Below are positions 1 to 6,142 of a stretch of 10,287 nucleotides of DNA, in pieces. The position numbers were made by a program, and so were the translations under genes. The DNA is from Bacteroidota bacterium. GTDB lineage: Bacteria > Bacteroidota > Bacteroidia > Flavobacteriales > Weeksellaceae. Positions within the stretch are counted from its first letter, which is position 1. Each line of letters begins with the position of its first letter. The stretch is from positions 1 to 10,287 of the forward strand of contig JAFAAJ010000005.1 of the NCBI GenBank assembly GCA_023426625.1. Direction: 5' to 3'. The notes beneath the pieces were generated by a model. It had not been told where the DNA came from, did not search any database, and saw only the letters and a list, made by a program, of their open reading frames with translations.

Positions 1-98
1 TTAAATTACAATCAACAGATTTGAAAGCAGAAGGTAATGAGGTTGCTATCGAAACCCTGGAACTTGCACACGAAGGATTAACTATTGAAAATAACTAA
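1..98 (+). CDS. Inner tube protein (gp19/Hcp-like), 3' end only
   Basis: This is the C-terminal 31 codons of a gene that starts before the window; the first full codon is at base 3 and the stop TAA at 96-98. The encoded tail (K-L-Q-S-T-D-L-K ... T-I-E-N-N) is identical, amino acid for amino acid and base for base, to the end of the complete tube gene at 1458-1889. By that identity it is a contractile-injection-system inner tube protein of the T4 gp19/Afp1 type, whose rings stack into the rigid tube inside the sheath. It lies 24 bases upstream of the sheath gene, so tube-then-sheath is the local order. What the missing N-terminus looks like, and whether the whole gene duplicates the downstream copy, cannot be seen here. 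Confidence 0.85.
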   Translation, partial: KLQSTDLKAEGNEVAIETLELAHEGLTIENN

Positions 99-99
99 T
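1..99 (+). repeat. Exact direct repeat, upstream copy (tube gene 3' end)
   Basis: Bases 1-99 are identical to 1792-1890. The identity stops one base after the stop codon, where the flanks diverge (TAATA against TAATC). The left boundary of the repeat is outside the window, so the true repeat may span the whole tube gene. Confidence 0.95.
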
Positions 100-122
100 A
101 TTAACTTTAAAATTTAAAAAAA

Positions 123-1421
123 ATGAATTACAAAACACCAGGAGTCTATTTAGAGGAAATTTCAAAATTCCCACCATCTGTGGCACAAGTAGAAACGGCT
201 ATCCCAGCTTTTATCGGATATACTGCAAAGGGGCCAGAAAATGAACCAACAAGAATCTCTTCCATGTTGGAATATGAAACAATCTTTGGACAGGCAAAAC
301 CTGAATCTTTCACATTTACCATAAATGATGGTGTTGTTGAAGCACAGGTAACTCCAAGTCCTTTTAAAATGTACTACGCCATGCAGATGTACTTTGCCAA
401 TGGTGGTGGAGATTGTTATGTGGTTTCAGTAGGAGCATATTCTGCGGTAGATTTTAATGAATTGAAAGCCGGTCTTGATACTTTAGAAAAAGAAGATGAG
501 CCTACTCTTATTGTTTTCCCGGATGCTGTGTCTTTAGATGCAGATGAAGCTTACAATTTATACCAAAAAGCCTTAGATCAGGCACAAGCTATGGGAGACA
601 GATTCGTTATTGTAGATGTAGTGGGAGACGGTGATAATGCCGTTGATGACTTGAGAGATGAATTAGATAGCGGAGATAATTTAAAATACGGAGCGGCTTA
701 TTATCCAAAGTTAGAAACCATTTTAACTTATAATTATGACGCTGCAACCACTATGGTTCAGGGGAACTCAATGGAGAGTTTAAAATCTACAGATTCAGAG
801 CTTTACAATAAAGCTAAAAAAGCTATAGAAGCTAAAAGAGTGATCATGGCTCCATCATCAGCCATGGCAGGAGTTTATGCTAAAGTAGACGGTACTTCAG
901 GAGTATGGAAAGCACCTGCAAACTTAGGACTTAATTATGTTGTGGCACCAACCGTAAAAATCTCTCACGGAGATCAGGAAGGTCTTAACGTAGATCCAAC
1001 AGCAGGAAAATCCATCAACGCGATCAGAAGTTTCACAGGAAAAGGGACACTGGTTTGGGGAGCAAGAACACTGGACGGCAACAGCAATGAATGGAGATAT
1101 ATCTCAGTACGTCGTTTTTTCAACATGGTGGAAGAATCCGTGAAAAAAGCAACAGAACGTTTCGTTTTCGAATCCAATACCGCCAACACGTGGATCCGTG
1201 TACAAACGATGATCGAAAACTTCCTTAACCAGCAATGGCAAGCCGGAGCTTTAGCAGGAAGCAAGCCTGAAGAAGCTTACTATGTAAGTGTAGGTTTAAA
1301 CAAAACAATGTCTGCACAGGATATCCTTGAAGGAAGAATGAACATCGAGATCGGTATGGCAGCAGTACGTCCGGCAGAATTTATTATACTTCGTTTTTCA
1401 CACAAGCTACAAGAATCTTAA
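123..1421 (+). CDS. Contractile tail sheath protein
   Basis: This 432-aa protein is recognised as a phage/eCIS tail sheath (Afp2-4/Pvc2-4, T4 gp18 superfamily). The N-terminus has the typical T-P-G-V-Y motif at residues 5-9, followed by a P-A-F-I-G-Y segment near 28-33. The last third carries the conserved sheath end: W-R-Y-I-S-V-R-R-F-F, then F-E-S-N-T, W-I-R-V, and a terminal R-P-A-E-F-I-I-L-R-F-S-H-K-L. In this family the C-terminal domain contacts the tube and interlocks neighbouring subunits, while the middle (about 50-220) is more variable and faces outwards. The sheath shortens on firing and drives the tube into the target membrane. It sits between two tube genes. The upstream leader is A-rich with no clear Shine-Dalgarno, usual for Bacteroidota. 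It is the only sheath in the window; Afp and PVC carry three, so others could lie upstream. Confidence 0.95.
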   Translation: MNYKTPGVYLEEISKFPPSVAQVETAIPAFIGYTAKGPENEPTRISSMLEYETIFGQAKPESFTFTINDGVVEAQVTPSPFKMYYAMQMYFANGGGDCYVVSVGAYSAVDFNELKAGLDTLEKEDEPTLIVFPDAVSLDADEAYNLYQKALDQAQAMGDRFVIVDVVGDGDNAVDDLRDELDSGDNLKYGAAYYPKLETILTYNYDAATTMVQGNSMESLKSTDSELYNKAKKAIEAKRVIMAPSSAMAGVYAKVDGTSGVWKAPANLGLNYVVAPTVKISHGDQEGLNVDPTAGKSINAIRSFTGKGTLVWGARTLDGNSNEWRYISVRRFFNMVEESVKKATERFVFESNTANTWIRVQTMIENFLNQQWQAGALAGSKPEEAYYVSVGLNKTMSAQDILEGRMNIEIGMAAVRPAEFIILRFSHKLQES

Positions 1422-1457
1422 AAAAAACTAATAATCAATAAAATATAAATAAAAATT

Positions 1458-1889
1458 ATGAGTACATATCCATTAGTAAAGTTTGCCTTTGAAGTAGATT
1501 GGGGCGGAACAAAAGTAGGCTTTCAAGAAGTATCTGGATTGAACATTGAAGCAGGATTAATTGAATACAGACATGGCGCAAGTCCGGATTTTAGTAAGAT
1601 CAAAATGCCAGGTTTAAAGGTTTTCAATAACATTGTTTTAAAGAGAGGAACATTCAAATCAGATAATGAGTTTTTCGATTGGTTCCAAACGATCCAGCTT
1701 AATACGGTAGAGCGCAGATCTATCACCATTTCACTTTTAGATGAGAATGGAGAACCTGCAGTTACCTGGAAAGTAAAAAATGCCTTCCCGCTTAAATTAC
1801 AATCAACAGATTTGAAAGCAGAAGGTAATGAGGTTGCTATCGAAACCCTGGAACTTGCACACGAAGGATTAACTATTGAAAATAACTAA
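1458..1889 (+). CDS. Inner tube protein (gp19/Hcp-like), complete copy
   Basis: This 143-aa protein matches the short phage tail tube/Hcp-like family (T4 gp19, Afp1/Afp5, Pvc1/Pvc5). Visible family signs are F-A-F-E-V-D-W near residue 9, F-Q-E-V-S-G-L near 22, E-Y-R-H-G, the strongly conserved N-I-V-L-K-R-G-T-F near 58-66, and a C-terminal A-I-E-T-L-E-L-A-H-E strand. Such proteins form hexameric rings that stack as the inner tube; in some eCIS the cargo is carried in the lumen. The length is typical. It follows the sheath by 36 bases, and the next gene starts 2 bases after its stop, so it is almost certainly in the same transcript. Its final 98 bases are exactly repeated at the start of the window. 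Which copy builds the bulk of the tube cannot be told from sequence. Confidence 0.94.
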   Translation: MSTYPLVKFAFEVDWGGTKVGFQEVSGLNIEAGLIEYRHGASPDFSKIKMPGLKVFNNIVLKRGTFKSDNEFFDWFQTIQLNTVERRSITISLLDENGEPAVTWKVKNAFPLKLQSTDLKAEGNEVAIETLELAHEGLTIENN

Positions 1890-1890
1890 T
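1792..1890 (+). repeat. Exact direct repeat, downstream copy (tube gene 3' end)
   Basis: This is the partner of 1-99. The two copies are in the same orientation, 1791 bases apart, and flank the whole sheath gene, so recombination between them would remove sheath plus one tube gene. Confidence 0.95.
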
Positions 1891-1891
1891 C

Positions 1892-2359
1892 ATGGCTCTT
1901 TTATATCCTCCAACTAGTTTCTCTTTTATTGTTAATGGGATTTCAACAACAGAGGGTATTGACTCCAGATTTCAGTCTATATCTGGTCTATCAACAGACA
2001 TTCCAACCGAAGAATATGCCGAAGGAGGCGAAAACAGATTTCTTCATCAGCTTCCTTTAAGACCAAAATATCCTAATTTAGTCCTTAAACGCGGCTTAAT
2101 AGTAAGTTCCGGATTGATAAGCTGGTGCAGAAACGCTATGGAAAACTTCGAATTTGAACCCAGAGATCTGATCGTTACACTTTCAGGTGGATTACAGTCT
2201 ACAGCACCTTTGATGGTTTGGAATGTAGTAGGAGCGTACCCGGTAAGATGGGAAGTCTCAGAATTCAATGCAGAAGAAAGCAAATTGGCTATTGAAACAA
2301 TAGAACTGAAATACAGATATTTCACGATACCATCATCGTTAGCAAGCCTGGGCTTGTAA
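1892..2359 (+). CDS. Second, diverged tube protein (probable tube-initiator, Afp5/Pvc5-like)
   Basis: This 155-aa protein is a clear paralogue of the preceding tube protein. It keeps F-S-F-I-V-N-G near the N-terminus, F-Q-S-I-S-G-L, E-Y-A-E-G-G, N-L-V-L-K-R-G in the middle, a tryptophan shortly after, and the ending A-Y-P-V-R-W ... L-A-I-E-T-I-E-L-K-Y. It differs over much of the rest and has an extra C-terminal tail of about 10 residues. In Afp/PVC-type particles a second tube paralogue forms the first ring or rings that join the tube to the hub, so that role is likely here; this is inference from position (just before the hub/spike genes) and divergence. The start ATG lies 2 bases after the upstream stop, which suggests translational coupling. 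It is the last gene of the tube/sheath block before a 204-base gap. Confidence 0.9.
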   Translation: MALLYPPTSFSFIVNGISTTEGIDSRFQSISGLSTDIPTEEYAEGGENRFLHQLPLRPKYPNLVLKRGLIVSSGLISWCRNAMENFEFEPRDLIVTLSGGLQSTAPLMVWNVVGAYPVRWEVSEFNAEESKLAIETIELKYRYFTIPSSLASLGL

Positions 2360-2369
2360 CTTCTAAATC

Positions 2370-2497
2370 AATCTAAGCACACTTGAAAGGTGTGTTGGCC
2401 TCAGGATAACCTTTAGCAAAAATATTTTTTTCATTAAAACACACAGGATTGGTCTATCGCAGGACCGAACACACTCTGTATGTGCTTAGATTTTTTT
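2370..2497 (+). ncRNA. Structured intergenic element, candidate ncRNA, attenuator or terminator
   Basis: A perfect 12-bp inverted repeat (2370-2381 with 2481-2492) encloses about 100 nt and is followed at once by T-rich sequence (T at 2491-2497). Inside, bases 2389-2396 can pair with 2468-2475 (8 bp including one G-T), and 2450-2455 with 2462-2467 (6 bp, 6-base loop). An A-G-G/C-C-T mini-hairpin lies at 2403-2412. The motif A-A-C-A-C-A-C occurs twice (2438-2444 and 2468-2474), and either copy can pair with G-T-G-T-G-T-T at 2390-2396. A competing hairpin, 2378-2382 with 2390-2394, would break the outer stem, so alternative folds are possible. It separates the tube/sheath genes from the hub/spike genes. 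That placement suits an RNA that reduces read-through so sheath and tube are made in excess, but this is inference. A small mobile palindromic element is the main alternative. No known RNA family recognised. Confidence 0.45.
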
Positions 2498-2563
2498 AAA
2501 TAAACATTTCAAATCGTTGATTTTTAGCGTTTTGAATTTTAAAATTGATTAAAAACAAACGAA

Positions 2564-2725
2564 ATGCCAATAGAAATAAAAGAGCTTCACATTAAAATAA
2601 ATGTGGACGAGAAAACAGCAGCAGCAACGGATGCCGCATCGGTTGATGAAGCAAAACTCCTGCAGACGGTTAGTGAAAGTGTAGAGCAGGTACTAAATAT
2701 TGAACAACGTAAAAAAGAAAGATGA
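2564..2725 (+). CDS. DUF5908-like small protein
   Basis: This is a 53-aa ORF beginning M-P-I-E-I-K-E-L-H-I-K-I-N-V, which resembles the start of the DUF5908 family, small proteins I associate with phage-tail-like clusters of Bacteroidota. After this predicted beta-strand comes an Ala/Asp/Glu-rich linker, then a likely helix (roughly residues 28-48) ending in a basic K-K-E-R. It has no signal peptide, membrane segment or cysteine. Its stop TGA (2723-2725) overlaps the ATG of the LysM gene (2722), an ATGA arrangement typical of coupled translation, and this also supports it being a real gene. Its function is unknown. Its slot, between the tube genes and the LysM adaptor, is where afp6 lies in Afp, but I see no basis for calling it homologous. 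A hub accessory or assembly factor is possible. Confidence 0.8.
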   Translation: MPIEIKELHIKINVDEKTAAATDAASVDEAKLLQTVSESVEQVLNIEQRKKER

Positions 2726-3444
2726 TGGCAGGAGCAATTCAGAAACTAACAATCGGAACCTATGAAAATTCCGATTATGATAAAAGAATTAGTAATGGTG
2801 CTTTTAAAGCTTTTATCAACCCTACTGGTTATTCCGTGACATATAAAACGGAACTTGAGCCCGATCAGGCGCCAGGAACAGCTAAAGCTAATTTAAAATA
2901 TATTGCATCACCTTCAACTGATTTACAATTAGAATTTCTATTTGATGGTACAGGTGTAACGGAAGCTTATTCAGGGAATAAACTGATCAATAAAATTAAG
3001 GGAAAAGCATTTGATAAAACATCCGTAAAAGATCAGATCGATGCATTTTATAAAGCTACCGGAGAAGTTGCCGGTTCTATACATAAACCTTACAATGTTA
3101 TTCTTAATTGGGGAGATTTCGAATTTAAAGGAGTATTGGCTGAATTCACTGTAGAATATAAGCTGTTTGATAACCAAGGTAAACCTTTAAGAGCTATAGG
3201 AAAAGCAAAGTTTAGTGAATCTATAAGTCCCAAGTTAGAAGCAGCAGAAAAAAAGAATACTTCCCCGGACCTTACCCACAAAAGAACAGTACAGGCAGGA
3301 GATACATTACCCTTAATGACAGAAAGAATTTATGGAGATTCCAAATACTATCTGGAAGTTGCAAAAGTAAACGGTCTTATCAATTTCAGAACATTAATTC
3401 CGGGGCAAGAATTATTCTTTCCGCCATTAGCAAAAGTTTCATAA
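2722..3444 (+). CDS. LysM-containing tube/spike adaptor (Afp7/Pvc7-like, CIS tube-type N-terminus)
   Basis: This 240-aa protein has two parts. Residues about 5-170 form a beta-rich domain with a tube-like pattern (N-W-G-D-F-E-F-K-G near 129-137, then V-E-Y-K-L-F-D-N-Q-G-K-P-L-R-A near 144-158). This fits the tube-initiation/adaptor family of contractile injection systems. After a charged linker (about 171-185), residues 187-235 form a LysM domain: T-V-Q-A-G-D-T-L, then I-Y-G-D, then I-P-G-Q-E-L-F-F-P-P. In eCIS and contractile phages such proteins sit between the tube and the VgrG-like hub; the LysM there acts structurally rather than as a free peptidoglycan binder. The ORF begins with two ATGs. 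The first overlaps the upstream stop, and the second (2725) would give a protein one residue shorter. The spike gene follows after 1 base, so the two are surely co-translated. Confidence 0.9.
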   Translation: MMAGAIQKLTIGTYENSDYDKRISNGAFKAFINPTGYSVTYKTELEPDQAPGTAKANLKYIASPSTDLQLEFLFDGTGVTEAYSGNKLINKIKGKAFDKTSVKDQIDAFYKATGEVAGSIHKPYNVILNWGDFEFKGVLAEFTVEYKLFDNQGKPLRAIGKAKFSESISPKLEAAEKKNTSPDLTHKRTVQAGDTLPLMTERIYGDSKYYLEVAKVNGLINFRTLIPGQELFFPPLAKVS

Positions 3445-3445
3445 T

Positions 3446-5188
3446 ATGAATAACAGCGGATACATACAAACAGCAAAAAACCCGGACTTAATAACTTTTA
3501 AAGTGATGTCCGGAGGGACGGAACTGCCGGGAAAGTACGGTGTGAAAAGCATTGTAGTAGAAAAAGAAGTCAACAGAATTCCTTATGCCCGCATTGTTAT
3601 TTTAGATGGTAGTATACCGGATCAGGATTTTGAGTTAAGCAATGAAGACCTGCTGATTCCGGGTAAAGAAATTGAGATCACAGCAGGATACCATTCCAAA
3701 GAAGAAACCATTTTTAAAGGAATTGTTGTAAAACACAATATAAGAGTCAGAAACGGTTCTTCTTACCTCATCATAGAATGCAGGGACAAAGCTGTGAAAA
3801 TGACTTTGGGAAGAAAAAGCAAATATTTCTACGACAGTAAAGATAGCGACATCATCGAAGAACTGATCAGCAACAGCGGTGCAACTGCCGATGTGGAGGC
3901 TACCTCAAATTCTCACAAAGAGTTGATTCAATATCAGGCTTCAGACTGGGATTTTATGCTGACAAGAGCGCAGGCAAACGGAAAACTTTGTTTCGTTGAA
4001 GACGGAAAAGTCAAAGTGGCAAAACCGGATTTTAGTGGTGAAGCGGTAGAAACCGTTGTTTACGGATCATCGGTACATGAATTTGACGGTGAAATTGATG
4101 CCAGAGACCAGTTCAGTAAAATTACTGCCAAAACATGGAATTATACCGATCAGGAACTTACCGAAGTTGAAGCAAAAGATCCGGCGATTAATCTCAATGG
4201 AAACCTTTCTTCCGGTGATTTGGCGGACGTATTTGGAATTGAAGATCTGCAGCTTAAGCATGGCGGAAATCTTACTCAGGGGGAATTGCAGGAATGGAGC
4301 GATGCGAAAGCAACCTTCCAGCAATTGGCAAAAACCAGAGGAAGAGTAAAGTTCCAAGGGATTTCTGTAAAACTGGGGAGTTCATTAACACTTCAGGGAG
4401 TAGGAAACCGATTCAATGGAAAAATATACGTAACGGGAGTGCGTCACGAGATCGCTGAAGGCAACTGGCTTGTAGATGCCCAGTTCGGATTGTCTCCAAC
4501 ATGGTTCTCAGAAACTTTTGATATCAGTGAAATGCCGGGTTCAGGAATCATTCCTGCCATCAGCGGATTGCATGTAGGAGTGGTATCCCAATTGGAATCT
4601 GATCCGGACGGAGAAGACAGGATTTTGGTACAAATACCCATCATCAATAATGAAGAAGAGGGAATATGGGCAAGAATTGCCACCCTTGATGCCGGAGAAA
4701 ACAGAGGATCTTTTTTCAGACCGGAAATAGGCGATGAAGTCATAATCGGATTTATTAATGACGATCCCAACGATGCAGTGGTTCTGGGAATGCTCAACAG
4801 CAGTACAAAGCCGGCTCCTATTGTAGCTTCGGATGACAATCACGAAAAAGGATTTGTGACCCGAAGTGAAATGAAAATGATCTTTAATGACGATAAGATT
4901 TCGTACACCCTGGAAACGCCAAAAGGTAAAAAAATAATTGTAGACGAAGATGCAGATGCTGTTACGCTGGAAGACGAACATTCCAACAGGTTTACCCTTA
5001 ACAAGGACGGGATCACGATGGAAAGCTCAAAAGATATTAATATCAAGGCAAAAGGTGATATCAATATGGAAGGAGTCAATATCAATGTGAAAGCAAGCGC
5101 CCAGCTGAAAGCCGAAGGAAGTTCTGGTTCCGAACTTAAGTCGGGTGCGGTAACGGTTGTAAAAGGATCTCAGGTTAAAATCAACTAA
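3446..5188 (+). CDS. VgrG-like central spike/hub protein (Afp8/Pvc8-like)
   Basis: This 580-aa protein has the layout of a gp27-gp5/VgrG spike. Residues about 10-365 resemble the phage late-control D / gp27 hub region, including S-D-W-D-F-M-L-T-R-A near 170 and I-T-G-V-like I-Y-V-T-G-V-R-H-E near 328-336. Residues about 373-455 form the gp5-type OB fold (G-V-V-S-Q-L ... R-I-L-V-Q-I-P ... W-A-R-I-A-T ... R-P-E-I-G-D-E-V-I-I-G-F ... V-V-L-G-M-L). From about 480 the chain becomes a repetitive beta-helix of alternating short strands, ending without any extra effector or lysozyme-like domain. It forms a trimer at the baseplate centre that pierces the target membrane. It lies 1 base after the LysM adaptor and 5 bases before the PAAR gene, its expected partners in the spike complex. 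Its length is typical for eCIS spikes. Confidence 0.95.
   Translation: MNNSGYIQTAKNPDLITFKVMSGGTELPGKYGVKSIVVEKEVNRIPYARIVILDGSIPDQDFELSNEDLLIPGKEIEITAGYHSKEETIFKGIVVKHNIRVRNGSSYLIIECRDKAVKMTLGRKSKYFYDSKDSDIIEELISNSGATADVEATSNSHKELIQYQASDWDFMLTRAQANGKLCFVEDGKVKVAKPDFSGEAVETVVYGSSVHEFDGEIDARDQFSKITAKTWNYTDQELTEVEAKDPAINLNGNLSSGDLADVFGIEDLQLKHGGNLTQGELQEWSDAKATFQQLAKTRGRVKFQGISVKLGSSLTLQGVGNRFNGKIYVTGVRHEIAEGNWLVDAQFGLSPTWFSETFDISEMPGSGIIPAISGLHVGVVSQLESDPDGEDRILVQIPIINNEEEGIWARIATLDAGENRGSFFRPEIGDEVIIGFINDDPNDAVVLGMLNSSTKPAPIVASDDNHEKGFVTRSEMKMIFNDDKISYTLETPKGKKIIVDEDADAVTLEDEHSNRFTLNKDGITMESSKDINIKAKGDINMEGVNINVKASAQLKAEGSSGSELKSGAVTVVKGSQVKIN
5029..5102 (+). repeat. Short in-gene repeats coding for the spike beta-helix
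   Basis: Within the 3' end of the spike gene, near-repeats of the form (G)ATAT(T/C)AATAT recur about every 18-27 bases, giving the residue pattern D-I-N-I-K-A-K, D-I-N-M-E-G, V-N-I-N-V-K-A. This alternation of hydrophobic and polar residues is the hallmark of the triple-stranded beta-helix of gp5/VgrG spikes. It is a protein-structural repeat, not a mobile element. Confidence 0.7.
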
Positions 5189-5193
5189 TAATC

Positions 5194-5484
5194 ATGAAAC
5201 CGGCAGCAAGAATTACAGACATGCATACCTGTCCTATGGTGACAGGAAACGTTCCGCATGTAGGAGGACCAATCATTCCCGCAGGAGAACCTACAGTACT
5301 TATCGGCGGGAAACCTGCAGCAAGAGTAGGAGACAGTGCAGTATGCACAGGCCCGTTGGATACCATTGCTTCAGGATCTTCAAGTGTTTTGATCGGTGGA
5401 AAACCGGCAGCAAGAATGGGAGATTCTACCGCTCATGGTGGAGTGATATCCGCAGGAGAACCTACTGTTTTAATAGGCGGATAA
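5194..5484 (+). CDS. PAAR-repeat spike-tip protein
   Basis: This 96-aa protein is a stand-alone PAAR-domain protein. The diagnostic P-A-A-R occurs three times (residues 3-6, 41-44 and 71-74), each followed by a D-containing turn, and V-L-I-G-G also occurs three times (near 35-39, 65-69 and 92-96). PAAR proteins fold as a small cone that caps the spike trimer and is held by a zinc ion; His11, Cys13, His22, Cys51 and His81 are the visible candidate ligands. There is no N- or C-terminal extension, so it carries no fused toxin; it would sharpen the tip only. It starts 5 bases after the spike stop, consistent with assembly on that protein. The chain ends exactly on V-L-I-G-G, so the last repeat is short. 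A hairpin-forming gap separates it from the gp25-like gene. Confidence 0.95.
   Translation: MKPAARITDMHTCPMVTGNVPHVGGPIIPAGEPTVLIGGKPAARVGDSAVCTGPLDTIASGSSSVLIGGKPAARMGDSTAHGGVISAGEPTVLIGG
5281..5480 (+). repeat. Direct repeat inside the PAAR gene (5281-5309 and 5452-5480)
   Basis: Two 29-base stretches starting GCAGGAGAACCTAC encode the same ten residues, A-G-E-P-T-V-L-I-G-G. They differ mainly at third codon positions, so the repetition is maintained at protein level and reflects the internal symmetry of the PAAR fold. Confidence 0.7.
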
Positions 5485-5535
5485 TATTTAAAAAAATAGT
5501 TCTGTGATCCAATCGTGAACTGCCTTTTAAATATT
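5483..5535 (+). promoter_or_regulatory. Long imperfect AT-rich hairpin after the PAAR gene
   Basis: An 11-bp perfect inverted repeat (5483-5493 with 5525-5535) begins inside the PAAR stop codon. Nested within it, 5498-5502 pairs with 5517-5521 (A-G-T-T-C/G-A-A-C-T), and 5506-5508 pairs with 5512-5514 around a 3-base loop. Together they form one long interrupted hairpin filling the first third of the 158-base gap. The outer stem is all A-T, so it is weak, and no T-run follows, so it is not a standard intrinsic terminator. An RNA-processing or stability element is the more likely role. The rest of the gap (5536-5642) shows no gene that I can support and no convincing Bacteroidota promoter. Confidence 0.35.
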
Positions 5536-5642
5536 GTCTCCCTAAAAAATAGAACGTAAAACATCAATAACAAAAAGGTTATTATAACTAAAACTCTATG
5601 TTACAGATGCAAGATGTTACAATTAATACAACAAAATAACGT

Positions 5643-6053
5643 ATGAAAATAAATACAGATTTTTTAGGAATAGGCTGGAGTTTTCCGCCTGAGTTTAATG
5701 CGACTGAAGGAAAACTGGCAATGACCACAGATGTAGAAGACATTAATAACAGTCTCATGATTCTACTGTCAACACGTCCCGGAGAACGCGTCATGTTCCC
5801 GAGTTACGGATGTGACCTGCAGGAGATGCTCTTTAAACCACTGGACTTAACGCTGATCACCCAAATGAAGGGAATCGTTGAGCGTGCTATTTTATATCAT
5901 GAACCCCGAATCAACATCTTAAGTATTGATATTGATACTCAGGATGGACTTGAGGGCGAAGTTCTGATACACATTAACTACGAAGTAAGAAATACGAATA
6001 CAAGAAGCAATATGGTTTTTCCTTTCTACAAAGGAGAAGCTACCGAAATATAA
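5643..6053 (+). CDS. gp25-like baseplate wedge protein (Afp9/Pvc9-like)
   Basis: This 136-aa protein belongs to the GPW/gp25 family. Visible signs are F-L-G-I-G-W-S-F-P-P at 7-16, the M-T-T-D-V-E-D-I-N-N-S-L-M-I-L-L-S-T-R-P-G-E-R helix-turn at 27-49, F-P-S-Y-G-C-D-L at 52-59, and the E-P-R-I motif at 87-90 that marks the family. In T4, P2, T6SS (TssE) and eCIS this protein sits in the wedge core, copies a sheath-like fold and nucleates sheath assembly on the baseplate. Its length is standard. Here it follows the PAAR gene after 158 bases, so the order is spike, PAAR, gp25; in Afp I recall gp25 before PAAR. The large baseplate gene follows after 89 bases. Confidence 0.95.
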   Translation: MKINTDFLGIGWSFPPEFNATEGKLAMTTDVEDINNSLMILLSTRPGERVMFPSYGCDLQEMLFKPLDLTLITQMKGIVERAILYHEPRINILSIDIDTQDGLEGEVLIHINYEVRNTNTRSNMVFPFYKGEATEI

Positions 6054-6142
6054 TGAATTACGGGATGTCTGTAGCCATTTTAAATACTACCCAACACTAC
6101 ATTAAGTATTGCATCTGAGCATAGAAAGATAAATATATAAAA

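Noticed and set aside
974..1264. Antisense 96-codon ORF within the sheath gene
   Set aside because: It is a shadow of the conserved sheath C-terminal region, and its composition does not look like a protein.
2418..2430. A-run followed by T-run in the structured element, a possible bidirectional terminator
   Set aside because: A pure A-T palindrome without a GC stem is too weak to call a terminator by itself.
4444..4981. Overlapping antisense ORFs of 131 and 146 codons inside the spike gene
   Set aside because: They lie wholly within a well-supported VgrG-like gene, overlap each other, and show no recognisable protein features.
5029..5480. Repeats in the spike and PAAR genes as possible CRISPR or mobile repeats
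   Set aside because: They are in frame, degenerate at third positions, and explained by the repeating folds of the two proteins.
5598..5639. 13-codon ORF just before the gp25-like gene, a possible leader peptide
   Set aside because: It is very short, with no ribosome-binding signal and no regulatory codon run; chance is sufficient.
6083..6110. 6-bp inverted repeat (AATACT/AGTATT) in the gap before the large wedge gene
   Set aside because: It is short and AT-rich with a 16-base loop and no T-run; expected by chance.
6053..6118. 21-codon ORF overlapping the gp25 stop codon
   Set aside because: The ATG overlap is suggestive of coupling, but the peptide is very short and resembles nothing I know.
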